13,276 nt of DNA from an uncultured Caryophanales bacterium (GCA_947302515.1 CAMYVT010000027.1:1-13276); one strand, 5' to 3'; shown: positions 1 through 6,815, numbered from the stretch's first letter. The notes: generated by a model not told the origin, from the sequence alone. A program made the numbers and translations.

Positions 1-985
1 TACCATGTTCAACAGTAAATTCCATATCTTGCATATCTCTATAATGAGATTCAAGTGTCTTACATACCTCTTGGAATTCTTTAAATGCTTCAGGGAATTT
101 TTCTTCCATTTCAGCAATCTTCATAGGAGTTCTAACTCCTGCAACAACATCCTCACCTTGAGCATTAGTTAAGAATTCACCAAATAAACCTTTTTCTCCA
201 GTAGCTGGATCTCTTGTGAAAGCAACACCAGTTCCACAATCATCACCCATATTACCAAAAGCCATTGATTGAACATTAACAGCAGTTCCCCATGAATAAG
301 GAATATCATTATCTCTTCTATAAACATTAGCACGAGGATTATCCCAACTTCTAAATACAGCTTTGACAGCTCCCATTAATTGTTCTTTTGGATCAGATGG
401 GAAATCACTACCAATCTTTTCTTTATACTCTGCTTTAAATTGTCCAGCTAATTCTTTTAAATCATCTGCAGTTAATTCAACATCTTGAGTTACTCCCTTT
501 TTCTCTTTCATTTCATCGATTAATTCTTCAAAGTATTTCTTACCAACTTCCATTACAACATCAGAATACATTTGAATAAATCTTCTATAACAATCCCAAG
601 CCCATCTAGGATTATTACTTTTTTCTGCTATAACATTAACAACATCTTCATTTAAACCTAAGTTAAGGATAGTATCCATCATACCAGGCATAGAAGCTCT
701 TGCTCCACTTCTAACGGAAACAAGTAAAGGATTTTCTTTATCTCCAAACTTCTTTCCTGTAATTTCTTCCATTTTTTCAATGTACTCATTAATTTGACTT
801 TGAATTTCATCATTAATTTCTCTACCATCTTCATAATATTGAGTACAAGCTTCAGTAGTTATTGTAAAACCTTGTGGTACAGGTAAACCTATATTAGTCA
901 TTTCTGCAAGGTTAGCACCCTTTCCTCCAAGAAGTTCACGCATATCAGCATTTCCTTCACTGAATAAATAAACATATTTCTGCAT
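1..985 (-). CDS. ppdK: Pyruvate, phosphate dikinase, N-terminal part (cut by window edge)
   Basis: PPDK interconverts pyruvate + ATP + Pi with PEP + AMP + PPi in the cytoplasm. In anaerobic Bacillota it often supplies glycolytic ATP or PEP. About 328 codons are visible. They cover the nucleotide-binding (ATP-grasp) part: a GGKGANLAEM motif at residues 20-29 with the ATP-contacting Lys22, the conserved block SVRSGARASMPGMMDT at about 90-105, and the end of the domain at QDMEFTVEHG. The central phospho-histidine and C-terminal PEP domains lie outside the window. The start at 985 is preferred over an in-frame ATG at 991 because AGGAGG (993-998) is 7 nt from the former and only 1 nt from the latter. 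It has its own promoter (1016-1045) and appears to be transcribed alone. Family assignment is very secure. Confidence 0.96.
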   Translation of the reverse strand, partial: MQKYVYLFSEGNADMRELLGGKGANLAEMTNIGLPVPQGFTITTEACTQYYEDGREINDEIQSQINEYIEKMEEITGKKFGDKENPLLVSVRSGARASMPGMMDTILNLGLNEDVVNVIAEKSNNPRWAWDCYRRFIQMYSDVVMEVGKKYFEELIDEMKEKKGVTQDVELTADDLKELAGQFKAEYKEKIGSDFPSDPKEQLMGAVKAVFRSWDNPRANVYRRDNDIPYSWGTAVNVQSMAFGNMGDDCGTGVAFTRDPATGEKGLFGEFLTNAQGEDVVAGVRTPMKIAEMEEKFPEAFKEFQEVCKTLESHYRDMQDMEFTVEHG

Positions 986-992
986 CTTCATT

Positions 993-998
993 CCTCCT
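993..998 (-). promoter_or_regulatory. Shine-Dalgarno AGGAGG that sets the ppdK start
   Basis: A perfect AGGAGG on the minus strand. Its distance to the ATG at 985-983 is 7 nt, which is ideal. The ATG at 991-989 is only 1 nt away, so the start two codons upstream is unlikely. Confidence 0.85.
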
Positions 999-1015
999 TT
1001 GCACACTCAATCAAC

Positions 1016-1045
1016 ATTATATCAAACCTAAAGAAGTCAATTCAA
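1016..1045 (-). promoter_or_regulatory. ppdK promoter, extended -10
   Basis: On the minus strand the -10 TATAAT (1016-1021) is preceded by TGA, giving an extended -10 (TGNTATAAT). The best-spaced -35 is TTGAAT at 1040-1045, 18 nt upstream. A nearer TTGACT (1035-1040) is closer to consensus but only 13 nt away, too close for a normal sigma-A promoter. The predicted start of transcription is near 1009, giving a leader of about 25 nt. Confidence 0.7.
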
Positions 1046-1083
1046 GGGAAAATAAGTAATTTGACATTAAATATTTTTATAAA

Positions 1084-1110
1084 TAAAAAAAGAAAGATTT
1101 ATATCTTTCT
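1084..1110 (-). terminator. Intrinsic terminator of the 1099-1926 gene, stop codon in the loop
   Basis: An 8-bp perfect stem, AGAAAGAT (1091-1098) with ATCTTTCT (1103-1110) and a 4-nt loop, is followed on the minus strand by a run of seven T. The TAA stop (1099-1101) is inside the loop, so the upstream stem arm encodes the last residues of the protein. Confidence 0.8.
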
Positions 1111-1926
1111 CTTTTGTATTCCACCTTTATTATCTTGTGGTTGTTCAAGTGTACTAATGTAACTATCTACAGCATCAATATCATTTTGAGGATAATTATT
1201 AACACTTCTTACAGAACCATTATTAGTAGGTCTAACTTGATGTGCTCTAGCACGAGTAATAGTACGAGAATTATTAGATCTAATACTATTAGTAGGTGTA
1301 TTAGAATTAGTATTGCCTCTTCTTTGGATAATCATATTACTTACATTATTATCATATAATAATTCATTTCTAACACCTGCAGTAGTTTCAAAAGATTGAT
1401 GTCTTTCAATGTAATTCTTATCAATTATACTCTTAGCAAGAACACCACCAACAGCAATAATACCAAAAACGGGTCCCCCACCAATACCAGTAACAATAGT
1501 TCCTATAATAGTAGCAGCACTAGCAACAGCAGAAGCATTTTCTGAATTATTATATCTTTCTTTAGCAGTTTTAAAATTCTTTTCAGCAGCAGTATAAGCA
1601 TTTTTACGTCTAGCAATAGCAGCATTACTCAAATTAATACCATTACTTAATCTATTTTGTAATGAAGTTTTTTCATCAGTAAGTCTTTTAATAGTAGCAG
1701 GTAACATATCATTAATACGTTTAGAACCCAATCCAAACATAGCAGCAGTAGAAAGTAAACCTATACCAAAAATTGGATTAGTAAATAAAGTAAATGCTCC
1801 TAAAACTCCAGTAAATATAGTTAAAGCATTATATATAAAGTTTCTACCTTTATTAGCCTTTTGAACATTAGTAATGTCTTCATCTATTTCTTTTATTAAT
1901 TTTTCAACATATTTTTTTGGTGACAT
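1099..1926 (-). CDS. Unrecognised protein with two glycine-rich hydrophobic blocks
   Basis: A 275-residue protein I do not recognise. Residues 1-28 are charged and probably helical. Residues 30-67 and 131-167 are long hydrophobic stretches rich in Gly/Ala/Ile, each long enough for one or two membrane passes; the second contains GIGGGP. Between them, 70-130 is a Lys/Glu/Arg/Asn-rich helical stretch that could form a coiled coil. From about 190 the chain becomes low-complexity Asn/Ser/Thr/Arg-rich and probably disordered. No signal peptide, catalytic motif or metal site is visible. The start at 1926 has a strong AAGGGGG site 9 nt upstream. It has its own consensus promoter and its own terminator, so it is monocistronic. 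The helical hairpin plan would fit a membrane-organising or membrane-remodelling protein, but that is only an architectural guess. Confidence 0.85.
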   Translation of the reverse strand: MSPKKYVEKLIKEIDEDITNVQKANKGRNFIYNALTIFTGVLGAFTLFTNPIFGIGLLSTAAMFGLGSKRINDMLPATIKRLTDEKTSLQNRLSNGINLSNAAIARRKNAYTAAEKNFKTAKERYNNSENASAVASAATIIGTIVTGIGGGPVFGIIAVGGVLAKSIIDKNYIERHQSFETTAGVRNELLYDNNVSNMIIQRRGNTNSNTPTNSIRSNNSRTITRARAHQVRPTNNGSVRSVNNYPQNDIDAVDSYISTLEQPQDNKGGIQKRKI

Positions 1927-1979
1927 TTAATCTAACCCCCTTATAAAATAAACGTCATATAGCCTCATGAATGGCTTAT

Positions 1980-2008
1980 ATTATATCAAATTTCTTATAA
2001 AAAGTCAA
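1980..2008 (-). promoter_or_regulatory. Near-consensus sigma-A promoter of the 1099-1926 gene
   Basis: Minus strand: TTGACT (2003-2008), 17-nt spacer, TATAAT (1980-1985), with TGA directly before the -10 (extended -10). This is the strongest-looking promoter of the window. An interrupted inverted repeat AGCC-N8-GGCT (1961-1976), with a central TCATGA palindrome, lies just downstream of the expected start site and could be an operator or 5' hairpin. Confidence 0.85.
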
Positions 2009-2013
2009 TTTAA

Positions 2014-2033
2014 AAGAGTGATTACTCACTCTT
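2014..2033 (-). terminator. Terminator at the end of the cvpA-trxA-zinc-ribbon operon
   Basis: A perfect 8-bp stem, AAGAGTGA (2014-2021) with TCACTCTT (2026-2033), encloses a 4-nt loop that contains the TAA stop of the 2022-2864 gene. On the minus strand it is followed by TTTTAAATT, a modest U-tract, so termination may be leaky. The promoter of the next gene begins only a few bases downstream (TTGACT at 2003-2008). Confidence 0.65.
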
Positions 2034-2864
2034 AGATATATAATAATGAAAACTCTTTAAACCACCATTATCAAATACAAATAGTTCTAAATTTTTATTA
2101 CCATCAACATAATGATAAGTAGTAACTTGTAAAACATCATCATAAGTAATATTAGTATCTTCTAATTTACCATATAAAGATTGAATTTCTAATTCTTTAC
2201 TACCTTTAGTAATTTGTCCAGGTAAAGTAAAATCTATAGTATTATTATCCTCATTATTATTAACCATTAATCCAGTAATATTACATAAATCATATTTTAG
2301 AGGTTTATCATCATGATTAGTTAAATGTACAAGTAATGAATGTTTAGAATCAAATGAAGAAGTAAGTAATACTAAATCAGTAGTTTCTCCAACTTCAATA
2401 TTATTTAAACTCTCAATACTAGATAAATCCCAATTCTTATTATAAAAAGATGAAAATGGTTGAGGTAAATGATAAAAATCTCCATCTAATATAAACTCTC
2501 CACTAGTCCAACTTTCCGTAGTAAAAGTATTATTATCATTAGTACTTTTATTAGGATTTAAATTATTAAAATAACTAAAATAAAACACCCCACCAATTAT
2601 AGCAACAAGTAAAAATATAAATATCCATATTAGAGGATTTTTACTAGAAACATCATCCTCATCATTCATATCATTAACTTTTTTAGCAAAACTTTCTTCA
2701 TCAATAAAAGTATGAGCTTCAGTTATAACAGGAGGAGTAATATAATCAGTGTCTTCATTTTCATAAGTAATATGAATTAATTCAGATTCATCTACTTTGG
2801 TATTACATTTATTGCATACAGTAGCATTATCTTCTAATTCTTCTCCACACTTTTTGCATTTCAT
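2022..2864 (-). CDS. Membrane-anchored protein with N-terminal zinc ribbon
   Basis: A 280-residue protein. Residues 1-24 form a short zinc ribbon with two CxxC pairs (Cys3/Cys6 and Cys17/Cys20). A Glu/Asp-rich linker follows, then one transmembrane helix at about 77-98, then a roughly 180-residue C-terminal region with no cysteines that would lie outside the cell. This is the common zinc-ribbon/TM/extracellular-domain layout of Bacillota. The extracellular part begins with an Asn/Ser/Thr-rich stretch and is otherwise mixed beta-like; I cannot name its fold. The start at 2864 is supported by AAGGGTGATT a few bases upstream. It is the last gene of the cvpA operon, 25 bp after another zinc-ribbon/TM gene, so the two may be related partners. 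Function is unknown; envelope sensing or cell-wall association is the usual guess for this layout. Confidence 0.88.
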   Translation of the reverse strand: MKCKKCGEELEDNATVCNKCNTKVDESELIHITYENEDTDYITPPVITEAHTFIDEESFAKKVNDMNDEDDVSSKNPLIWIFIFLLVAIIGGVFYFSYFNNLNPNKSTNDNNTFTTESWTSGEFILDGDFYHLPQPFSSFYNKNWDLSSIESLNNIEVGETTDLVLLTSSFDSKHSLLVHLTNHDDKPLKYDLCNITGLMVNNNEDNNTIDFTLPGQITKGSKELEIQSLYGKLEDTNITYDDVLQVTTYHYVDGNKNLELFVFDNGGLKSFHYYISKSE

Positions 2865-2889
2865 ACAATCACCCTTTTTATTCTTATAA

Positions 2890-3162
2890 TTACATTACAT
2901 CAACTATACTAATATCTCCTTTTAATTGATTAGTATCAGGTAAATCATTAGTAATAATAGAAGCACAAATAATAGTCGCTATAGAAATAATTAAAACACA
3001 TAAAGTTAAAGCAACTACTACTCCATTAGATAAAATAGATTCTACAGGTTTTTCTTCTACATAAACAATTTCTTCTTTAACAGGAACAAAAATCTCTTTA
3101 CCACATTTACCACAAAAATTAGTATTATCTCTTAATTTAGCTCCACAATAACCACAATACAT
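2890..3162 (-). CDS. Small zinc-ribbon single-pass membrane protein
   Basis: A 90-residue protein with the same plan as its downstream neighbour but almost no extracellular part. Cys3/Cys6 and Cys17/Cys20 form a zinc ribbon, residues 25-44 are an acidic linker, 45-72 are a transmembrane helix containing two Cys, and about 18 residues follow. The start at 3162 has AGAGGTG 6 nt upstream, and that site overlaps the trxA stop codon, so translation is probably coupled to trxA. The identical Cys spacing in this and the 2022-2864 protein suggests an origin by duplication and C-terminal divergence. The function is not known. Confidence 0.85.
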   Translation of the reverse strand: MYCGYCGAKLRDNTNFCGKCGKEIFVPVKEEIVYVEEKPVESILSNGVVVALTLCVLIISIATIICASIITNDLPDTNQLKGDISIVDVM

Positions 3163-3172
3163 ATTTTCACCT

Positions 3173-3475
3173 CTAATTATTAATAAACTCTAATAGTTCT
3201 TCTTTTCTCATAAATCCACTTTGTTGTTTAATAAGCTTACCATTAGAAAACAAACAAACAACAGGTACATTTATCACACTATAATCTTTAGCAACACTTC
3301 TAAATCTATCAGCATCAACCTTAACAATAGTAATATCATTTAATTCAGGTTCTAATTCTTCTAAAACCATATTAAGCATCTTACAAGGCCCACACCAATC
3401 AGCATAGAAATCTACTAATACTTTATCTCCCTTAATTAAATCATTAAATTCTAAAGCAGTTTTTAAAGAAACCAT
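3173..3475 (-). CDS. trxA: Thioredoxin
   Basis: A 100-residue single-domain thioredoxin, the normal family length. The active site WCGPCK lies at residues 27-32 (redox Cys28 and Cys31), the buried Asp22 precedes it in VDFYADW, and the cis-proline is Pro71 in INVPVV. It has no signal peptide, so it acts as a cytoplasmic dithiol reductant for enzymes such as ribonucleotide reductase. The start at 3475 has AGGAGG 6 nt upstream, formed in part by the cvpA stop codon (TAGGAGG), so it is translationally coupled to cvpA. trxA also lies near cvpA and rnhC in Bacillus-type genomes. An extra Cys74 follows the cis-proline strand. Confidence 0.95.
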   Translation of the reverse strand: MVSLKTALEFNDLIKGDKVLVDFYADWCGPCKMLNMVLEELEPELNDITIVKVDADRFRSVAKDYSVINVPVVCLFSNGKLIKQQSGFMRKEELLEFINN

Positions 3476-3484
3476 AAAACCCTC

Positions 3485-4192
3485 CTAATATTTATTAAGT
3501 ACTGTATCAATATCTTTAATATCATCCAATTTATTTACTTCTATTAAAGATTCTACTGTTTTCTTATCAACAACATTATATTTAAGCATAATATCAAGAC
3601 CTTCTAAATTAGCTTCATTAATAGTAATTTTACCTTTAGAAGTCTTTTCATTTAAAGCAATTACTTCATTAATTGGATTAACAAAGTCTTTAGCATATCC
3701 ACTAAGTACTGGAGTATTATAAAGCAAATAATTAATACAAACACTTTCTTTAAATAAAGAGAAATTACCAAAAGGAATCATAAGTATTACAAAAACAATA
3801 AATAATATTACATAACCTTTTAATAATGATACAATTCCTCCTAATATCTTAGAAGGTAACCATAGTATTATAGTAGCATTAACTATTTTTTGTAATACTT
3901 TAGATATTCTAAGAGAAAATTCATAAATACATAGTAATACACAAAATACAATTATAAAAGCAAGTAATTGATAAAAGAATATATTAAGTACAGTAAATCC
4001 ATCTAAACTAAAGAATGGTAATAATACACATAATATATTTCCAAGAATACCTTTTAAAGAAAAAGATAATATAAATACAAGTATTATAGCAAGTAAAGCC
4101 ACAGCTTCTTTAATAACTCCTCTTTTCATCCCAACTATTATAAACATAATAAGTATAAGTATAATACCAATATCAAATATATTAAAAGACAT
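3485..4192 (-). CDS. cvpA: CvpA family membrane protein
   Basis: A 235-residue polytopic membrane protein with the CvpA-family opening: FDIGIILILIMF, then a glycine followed by the conserved KRGVIKEA segment at about 23-30. Hydrophobic helices lie at about 5-21, 28-47, 65-90 and 115-145, followed by a soluble charged tail from about 165 to 235. CvpA is named for colicin V production and has been linked to envelope stress tolerance; its molecular activity is not settled. It is the first gene of the cvpA-trxA-zinc-ribbon operon. The start at 4192 has AGGAG 8 nt upstream. It is divergent from the mTERF-like/rnhC operon with only 78 bp between the two start codons. CvpA genes next to rnhC are typical of Bacillota. 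Confidence 0.9.
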   Translation of the reverse strand: MSFNIFDIGIILILIMFIIVGMKRGVIKEAVALLAIILVFILSFSLKGILGNILCVLLPFFSLDGFTVLNIFFYQLLAFIIVFCVLLCIYEFSLRISKVLQKIVNATIILWLPSKILGGIVSLLKGYVILFIVFVILMIPFGNFSLFKESVCINYLLYNTPVLSGYAKDFVNPINEVIALNEKTSKGKITINEANLEGLDIMLKYNVVDKKTVESLIEVNKLDDIKDIDTVLNKY

Positions 4193-4219
4193 AAATTCAT
4201 CTCCTACTCTACAATATAT

Positions 4220-4225
4220 ATTATA
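4220..4225 (-). promoter_or_regulatory. -10 element for the cvpA operon
   Basis: TATAAT on the minus strand, about 28 nt before the cvpA start codon. No recognisable -35 hexamer is seen at 16-18 nt. The position where it should be (around 4243-4248) overlaps the -10 of the opposite promoter. Confidence 0.5.
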
Positions 4226-4243
4226 AACTATTTATAAAAAATA

Positions 4244-4252
4244 TGCTATAAT
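4244..4252 (+). promoter_or_regulatory. Extended -10 promoter of the mTERF-like/rnhC operon
   Basis: TGC followed by TATAAT (4247-4252) forms an extended -10. There is no good -35; the expected place (about 4224-4229) overlaps the opposite -10. Transcription would begin near 4259, leaving a leader of only about 12 nt that starts almost at the ribosome site AGGTGA (4260-4265). Confidence 0.6.
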
Positions 4253-4270
4253 AAATTCTAGGTGATAGCC

Positions 4271-5431
4271 ATGTTAGATGAATATATTAAAAATCTAGGA
4301 TTAAATGATGATCAAAAAGACCTAGTCTTATCATCATATCCTATCTGTAATTATACAGAATCAAACTTACTATTTGCTTTAAAAAACTTAGTAAATTTCC
4401 TTCACCGTAATGGTATAACAAATGAAGGAATTATTAACATTATAACAGTAAGGCCTATTATTATTGTAATGAGTATAGAAAATATTAAAGAAAGAATAAG
4501 TGACTTATTCCAATATGGATTTAATAAAATAGAAGTATTTCAAATGATAGAAAAATACCCATATATAATTGAAATGTCAAAACAAAGAATTAATAATAAA
4601 TATCTATTATTTGAAGAATTAGGTTTTTCAATAGATGATTGCAATGAATTATTTGTAAAGAAAACAGATGTCTTAAATCAAGATATAACAGCTATTAAAA
4701 AAAGATTAGAATACTTTTATGATTATGGTTATACAAAAAGCAGTATTATTCCAATAATTAGAGAAATACCAGATCTATTAAGTATGAGAGAATCTACTCT
4801 TAATAAAAAATTAGAAGAATATAGTGATTTTGGTTTTACTAAAGAAGAAATAATTAAAATAACAACATATCTACCAGAATTATATATTTATGATAAAGAA
4901 GATATTGAAAGAAAAACTAAGTATCTAACAGAAAATGGTTATACTACTAAAAATATTATTAATACTATAAAGAAAGTACCAATTATTTTAAAACATAATA
5001 ATTTAGAAAGATTAGAAGAAAATATAGATAACTTAGAAAACTTAGGATTTGGTATATCAGAAATAGTACCATTAACAGAAAAAAATCCATATATATTACT
5101 GTATTCAAAAGAAATAATATCTGATAATTTTAAAAGTTTTATTAAATGTGGAATAACTAATAGTGAAGTAATTAAGATGATTAATTCTACTCCCCTATTA
5201 TTAACTTATAATAATCAAGAACTAAATAATAGACTACATTATTATCAAGATAAAGATTTAATAGATATTATTAAAGATAATGCAAAATATGTACTTTATA
5301 GTTTAGAAATAATTAGAAATAGAGAAAAATATATTAAGACTAAAAAATTAGATGATGTATTTTTAACAGACATAGAATTTAAAGATAAATATAAAGTAAC
5401 TAGAGATGAAGTATTAAAGGGGGTTAAATAA
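4271..5431 (+). CDS. mTERF-like alpha-solenoid repeat protein (long copy)
   Basis: A 386-residue protein built from about eight helical repeats. The glycines that end each unit fall at residues 48, 83, 118, 153, 188, 223, 259 and 294, almost exactly 35 apart. A proline at 62, 97, 167, 202, 237, 273 and 308 has the same period; the unit at 132 lacks it. Counting the proline as position 8, hydrophobic residues recur at positions 11, 18 and 25 (for example I65/I72/L79, I100/I107/F114, L311/L318/Y325). This is the published mTERF motif of eukaryotic organelle nucleic-acid-binding factors. The last 60 residues are charged and may cap the solenoid. The start is ATG 4271: AGGTGA (4260-4265) is 5 nt upstream, and the GTG at 4262 is part of that site. 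It overlaps the next gene by one base. Binding DNA or RNA is inferred from the family; a protein-binding solenoid is possible. Confidence 0.85.
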   Translation: MLDEYIKNLGLNDDQKDLVLSSYPICNYTESNLLFALKNLVNFLHRNGITNEGIINIITVRPIIIVMSIENIKERISDLFQYGFNKIEVFQMIEKYPYIIEMSKQRINNKYLLFEELGFSIDDCNELFVKKTDVLNQDITAIKKRLEYFYDYGYTKSSIIPIIREIPDLLSMRESTLNKKLEEYSDFGFTKEEIIKITTYLPELYIYDKEDIERKTKYLTENGYTTKNIINTIKKVPIILKHNNLERLEENIDNLENLGFGISEIVPLTEKNPYILLYSKEIISDNFKSFIKCGITNSEVIKMINSTPLLLTYNNQELNNRLHYYQDKDLIDIIKDNAKYVLYSLEIIRNREKYIKTKKLDDVFLTDIEFKDKYKVTRDEVLKGVK

Positions 5432-5820
5432 TGGATGTATTAATAAGATATGGTTTTACAATGGAAGAAATAAAAGATATGATGGAGAATAATTCAGAAA
5501 TAGAAAATATTCCAGATAAAAATATTTATGACATAATTGATATTTTAGGTAGTGTTGGATGTTTAAGTAATCATATAAAGAATATTATTCACTCTAATCC
5601 ATATTTTCTATCAAGAAATCCTAAAGATATTAAAAAAATGATAAATAAATTATTAGATATAAAATTAACTCATTTAGAAGTATTGTTTGATAGTAATCCA
5701 TATTTATTAAATATTACTGATATAGAAATAGATAAAATAGTAAAAGATAAACAAAAAGAAGGATTAACTCCAGATGAAATAAAAGATTATATCTATTATT
5801 CATCTGATGAGATATTTTAG
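5431..5820 (+). CDS. mTERF-like repeat protein (short copy)
   Basis: A 129-residue protein with the same repeat as its upstream neighbour. Unit-ending glycines lie at residues 8, 43 and 111, and NPY-type prolines at 57 and 90, giving about three and a half units of 33-35 residues. It starts on the last base of the upstream stop (TAATG), with GGGGG (5419-5423) 7 nt before the ATG, so it is translationally coupled. It opens directly with a repeat (RYGFTMEEI) and has no separate cap domain. It may pair with the long copy to extend the solenoid, or act alone as a short adaptor. I see no frameshift that would join the two: each has its own good start and ribosome site. Its stop overlaps the rnhC Shine-Dalgarno (TAGGAGGGG). 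Confidence 0.82.
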   Translation: MDVLIRYGFTMEEIKDMMENNSEIENIPDKNIYDIIDILGSVGCLSNHIKNIIHSNPYFLSRNPKDIKKMINKLLDIKLTHLEVLFDSNPYLLNITDIEIDKIVKDKQKEGLTPDEIKDYIYYSSDEIF

Positions 5821-5829
5821 GAGGGGCCT

Positions 5830-6741
5830 ATGAATGTAGTAATAAGAGTAAATGATGAAATAAAAGAAAAAATGATTGAATACTACAAAGATAAAAGAAG
5901 AGATAAAGTAATACCATATGTAGTATTTCAAGCTGAAGAAGAAGATACTGTAATTACTCTTTATGAATCAGGTAAATGTATGTTTCAAGGAACAAGTGCT
6001 GATGTAGATGCAGCCATGTGGGGTACAGCTTTAGAAAATACAAAAGAAAAACAAGAAGAAAGAAAAAAAGAAGATGAAAAGTATTATAATTGTAATGCTG
6101 TAGGAAGTGATGAAGTAGGAACAGGAGATTACTTCGGACCTATTGTTGTAACAGCCTGCTATGTATCTAAAGATGATTTACCATTCTTAGAAAGTTTAGG
6201 TGTTAAAGACTCTAAAAAAATAGATGATGAAAAAATCTTAAAAATAGCTCCTCAAATAGCTAAACAAATAAAATATAGAAGTGTTATTCTTACAAATAAA
6301 GAATATAATGAAAAATATAATAAAGATATTAATATGAATAAAATAAAAGCTATTCTTCATAATAAAGTACTATATCAATTAATTAATGAAGAAAAACTTA
6401 AATATGATTATATTATTATAGATGAATTTGCTAGAGAAGCTAGATACTATGAATATGTATCTGATCAACCTGCTATTCAAAAAGGAATTACTTTTCTTAC
6501 TAAAGCAGAAGATAAAAACCCTGCAGTAGGATGTGCTTCTATTATAAGTAGATATCTATTCTTAAAAGAGTTTGATAAGATGTGTGATGAAATACATATT
6601 CCTCTACCTAAAGGAGCAGGAAAAGATGTAGATACCATTGGAGAAGAAGTAGTAGAAAAATATGGTGAAGAAAAGTTACAAGAAATAGCAAAAGTAAACT
6701 TTAAAAATACTGATAGAATACTACATACAATGATATATTAA
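5830..6741 (+). CDS. rnhC: Ribonuclease HIII
   Basis: A 303-residue RNase HIII, which cuts the RNA strand of RNA:DNA hybrids (R-loops, primers). The first 85 residues form the TBP-like substrate-binding domain that separates HIII from HII. The catalytic core starts with GSDEVGTGDYFGP (92-104), holding the carboxylates Asp94 and Glu95. Asp198 in YIIIDEF is the third. The fourth is probably Glu227 or Asp228 in KAEDKNP, followed by the family block ASIISRY (236-242). The late segments LPKGAG and FKNTDRI are also typical. Full length, no defect. The start at 5830 is preceded by AGGAGGGG joined to the stop of the short mTERF-like gene. It is the last gene of a three-gene operon and ends in a strong terminator. 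Confidence 0.95.
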   Translation: MNVVIRVNDEIKEKMIEYYKDKRRDKVIPYVVFQAEEEDTVITLYESGKCMFQGTSADVDAAMWGTALENTKEKQEERKKEDEKYYNCNAVGSDEVGTGDYFGPIVVTACYVSKDDLPFLESLGVKDSKKIDDEKILKIAPQIAKQIKYRSVILTNKEYNEKYNKDINMNKIKAILHNKVLYQLINEEKLKYDYIIIDEFAREARYYEYVSDQPAIQKGITFLTKAEDKNPAVGCASIISRYLFLKEFDKMCDEIHIPLPKGAGKDVDTIGEEVVEKYGEEKLQEIAKVNFKNTDRILHTMIY

Positions 6742-6763
6742 AAAGACGAAAGTCTTTTTTTAT
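6740..6763 (+). terminator. Terminator of the mTERF-like/rnhC operon
   Basis: AAAAAGAC (6740-6747), a GAAA tetraloop and GTCTTTTT (6752-6759), with further T residues after the stem. The first arm begins inside the rnhC TAA stop (6739-6741). Confidence 0.85.
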
Positions 6764-6790
6764 TGAAATAATAAAATATTATGATATAAT
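6763..6790 (+). promoter_or_regulatory. Promoter of the 6816-7421 gene
   Basis: TTGAAA (6763-6768), 16-nt spacer, TATAAT (6785-6790), with TGA just before the -10 (extended -10). It lies directly after the rnhC terminator. A ribosome site AGGAGG (6803-6808) follows, 7 nt from the start codon. Confidence 0.8.
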
Positions 6791-6815
6791 AAATTGCAAA
6801 TCAGGAGGGATATTT

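Noticed and set aside
1035..1040. TTGACT as the ppdK -35
   Set aside because: The spacer to TATAAT would be only 13 nt; TTGAAT at 18 nt with an extended -10 fits better.
1114..1359. Open frame of 81 codons on the plus strand
   Set aside because: It lies opposite the low-complexity Asn/Ser/Thr tail of the 1099-1926 gene, has a Ser/Ile-rich composition typical of an antisense shadow, and no ribosome site.
4262..4270. GTG start three codons upstream of the long mTERF-like gene
   Set aside because: The GTG is part of the AGGTGA ribosome site for the ATG at 4271 and has no ribosome site of its own.
4271..5820. The two mTERF-like genes as one frameshifted gene
   Set aside because: The long protein has a distinct charged C-terminal cap, and the short one has its own GGGGG site and ATG in a TAATG overlap, as in coupled genes.
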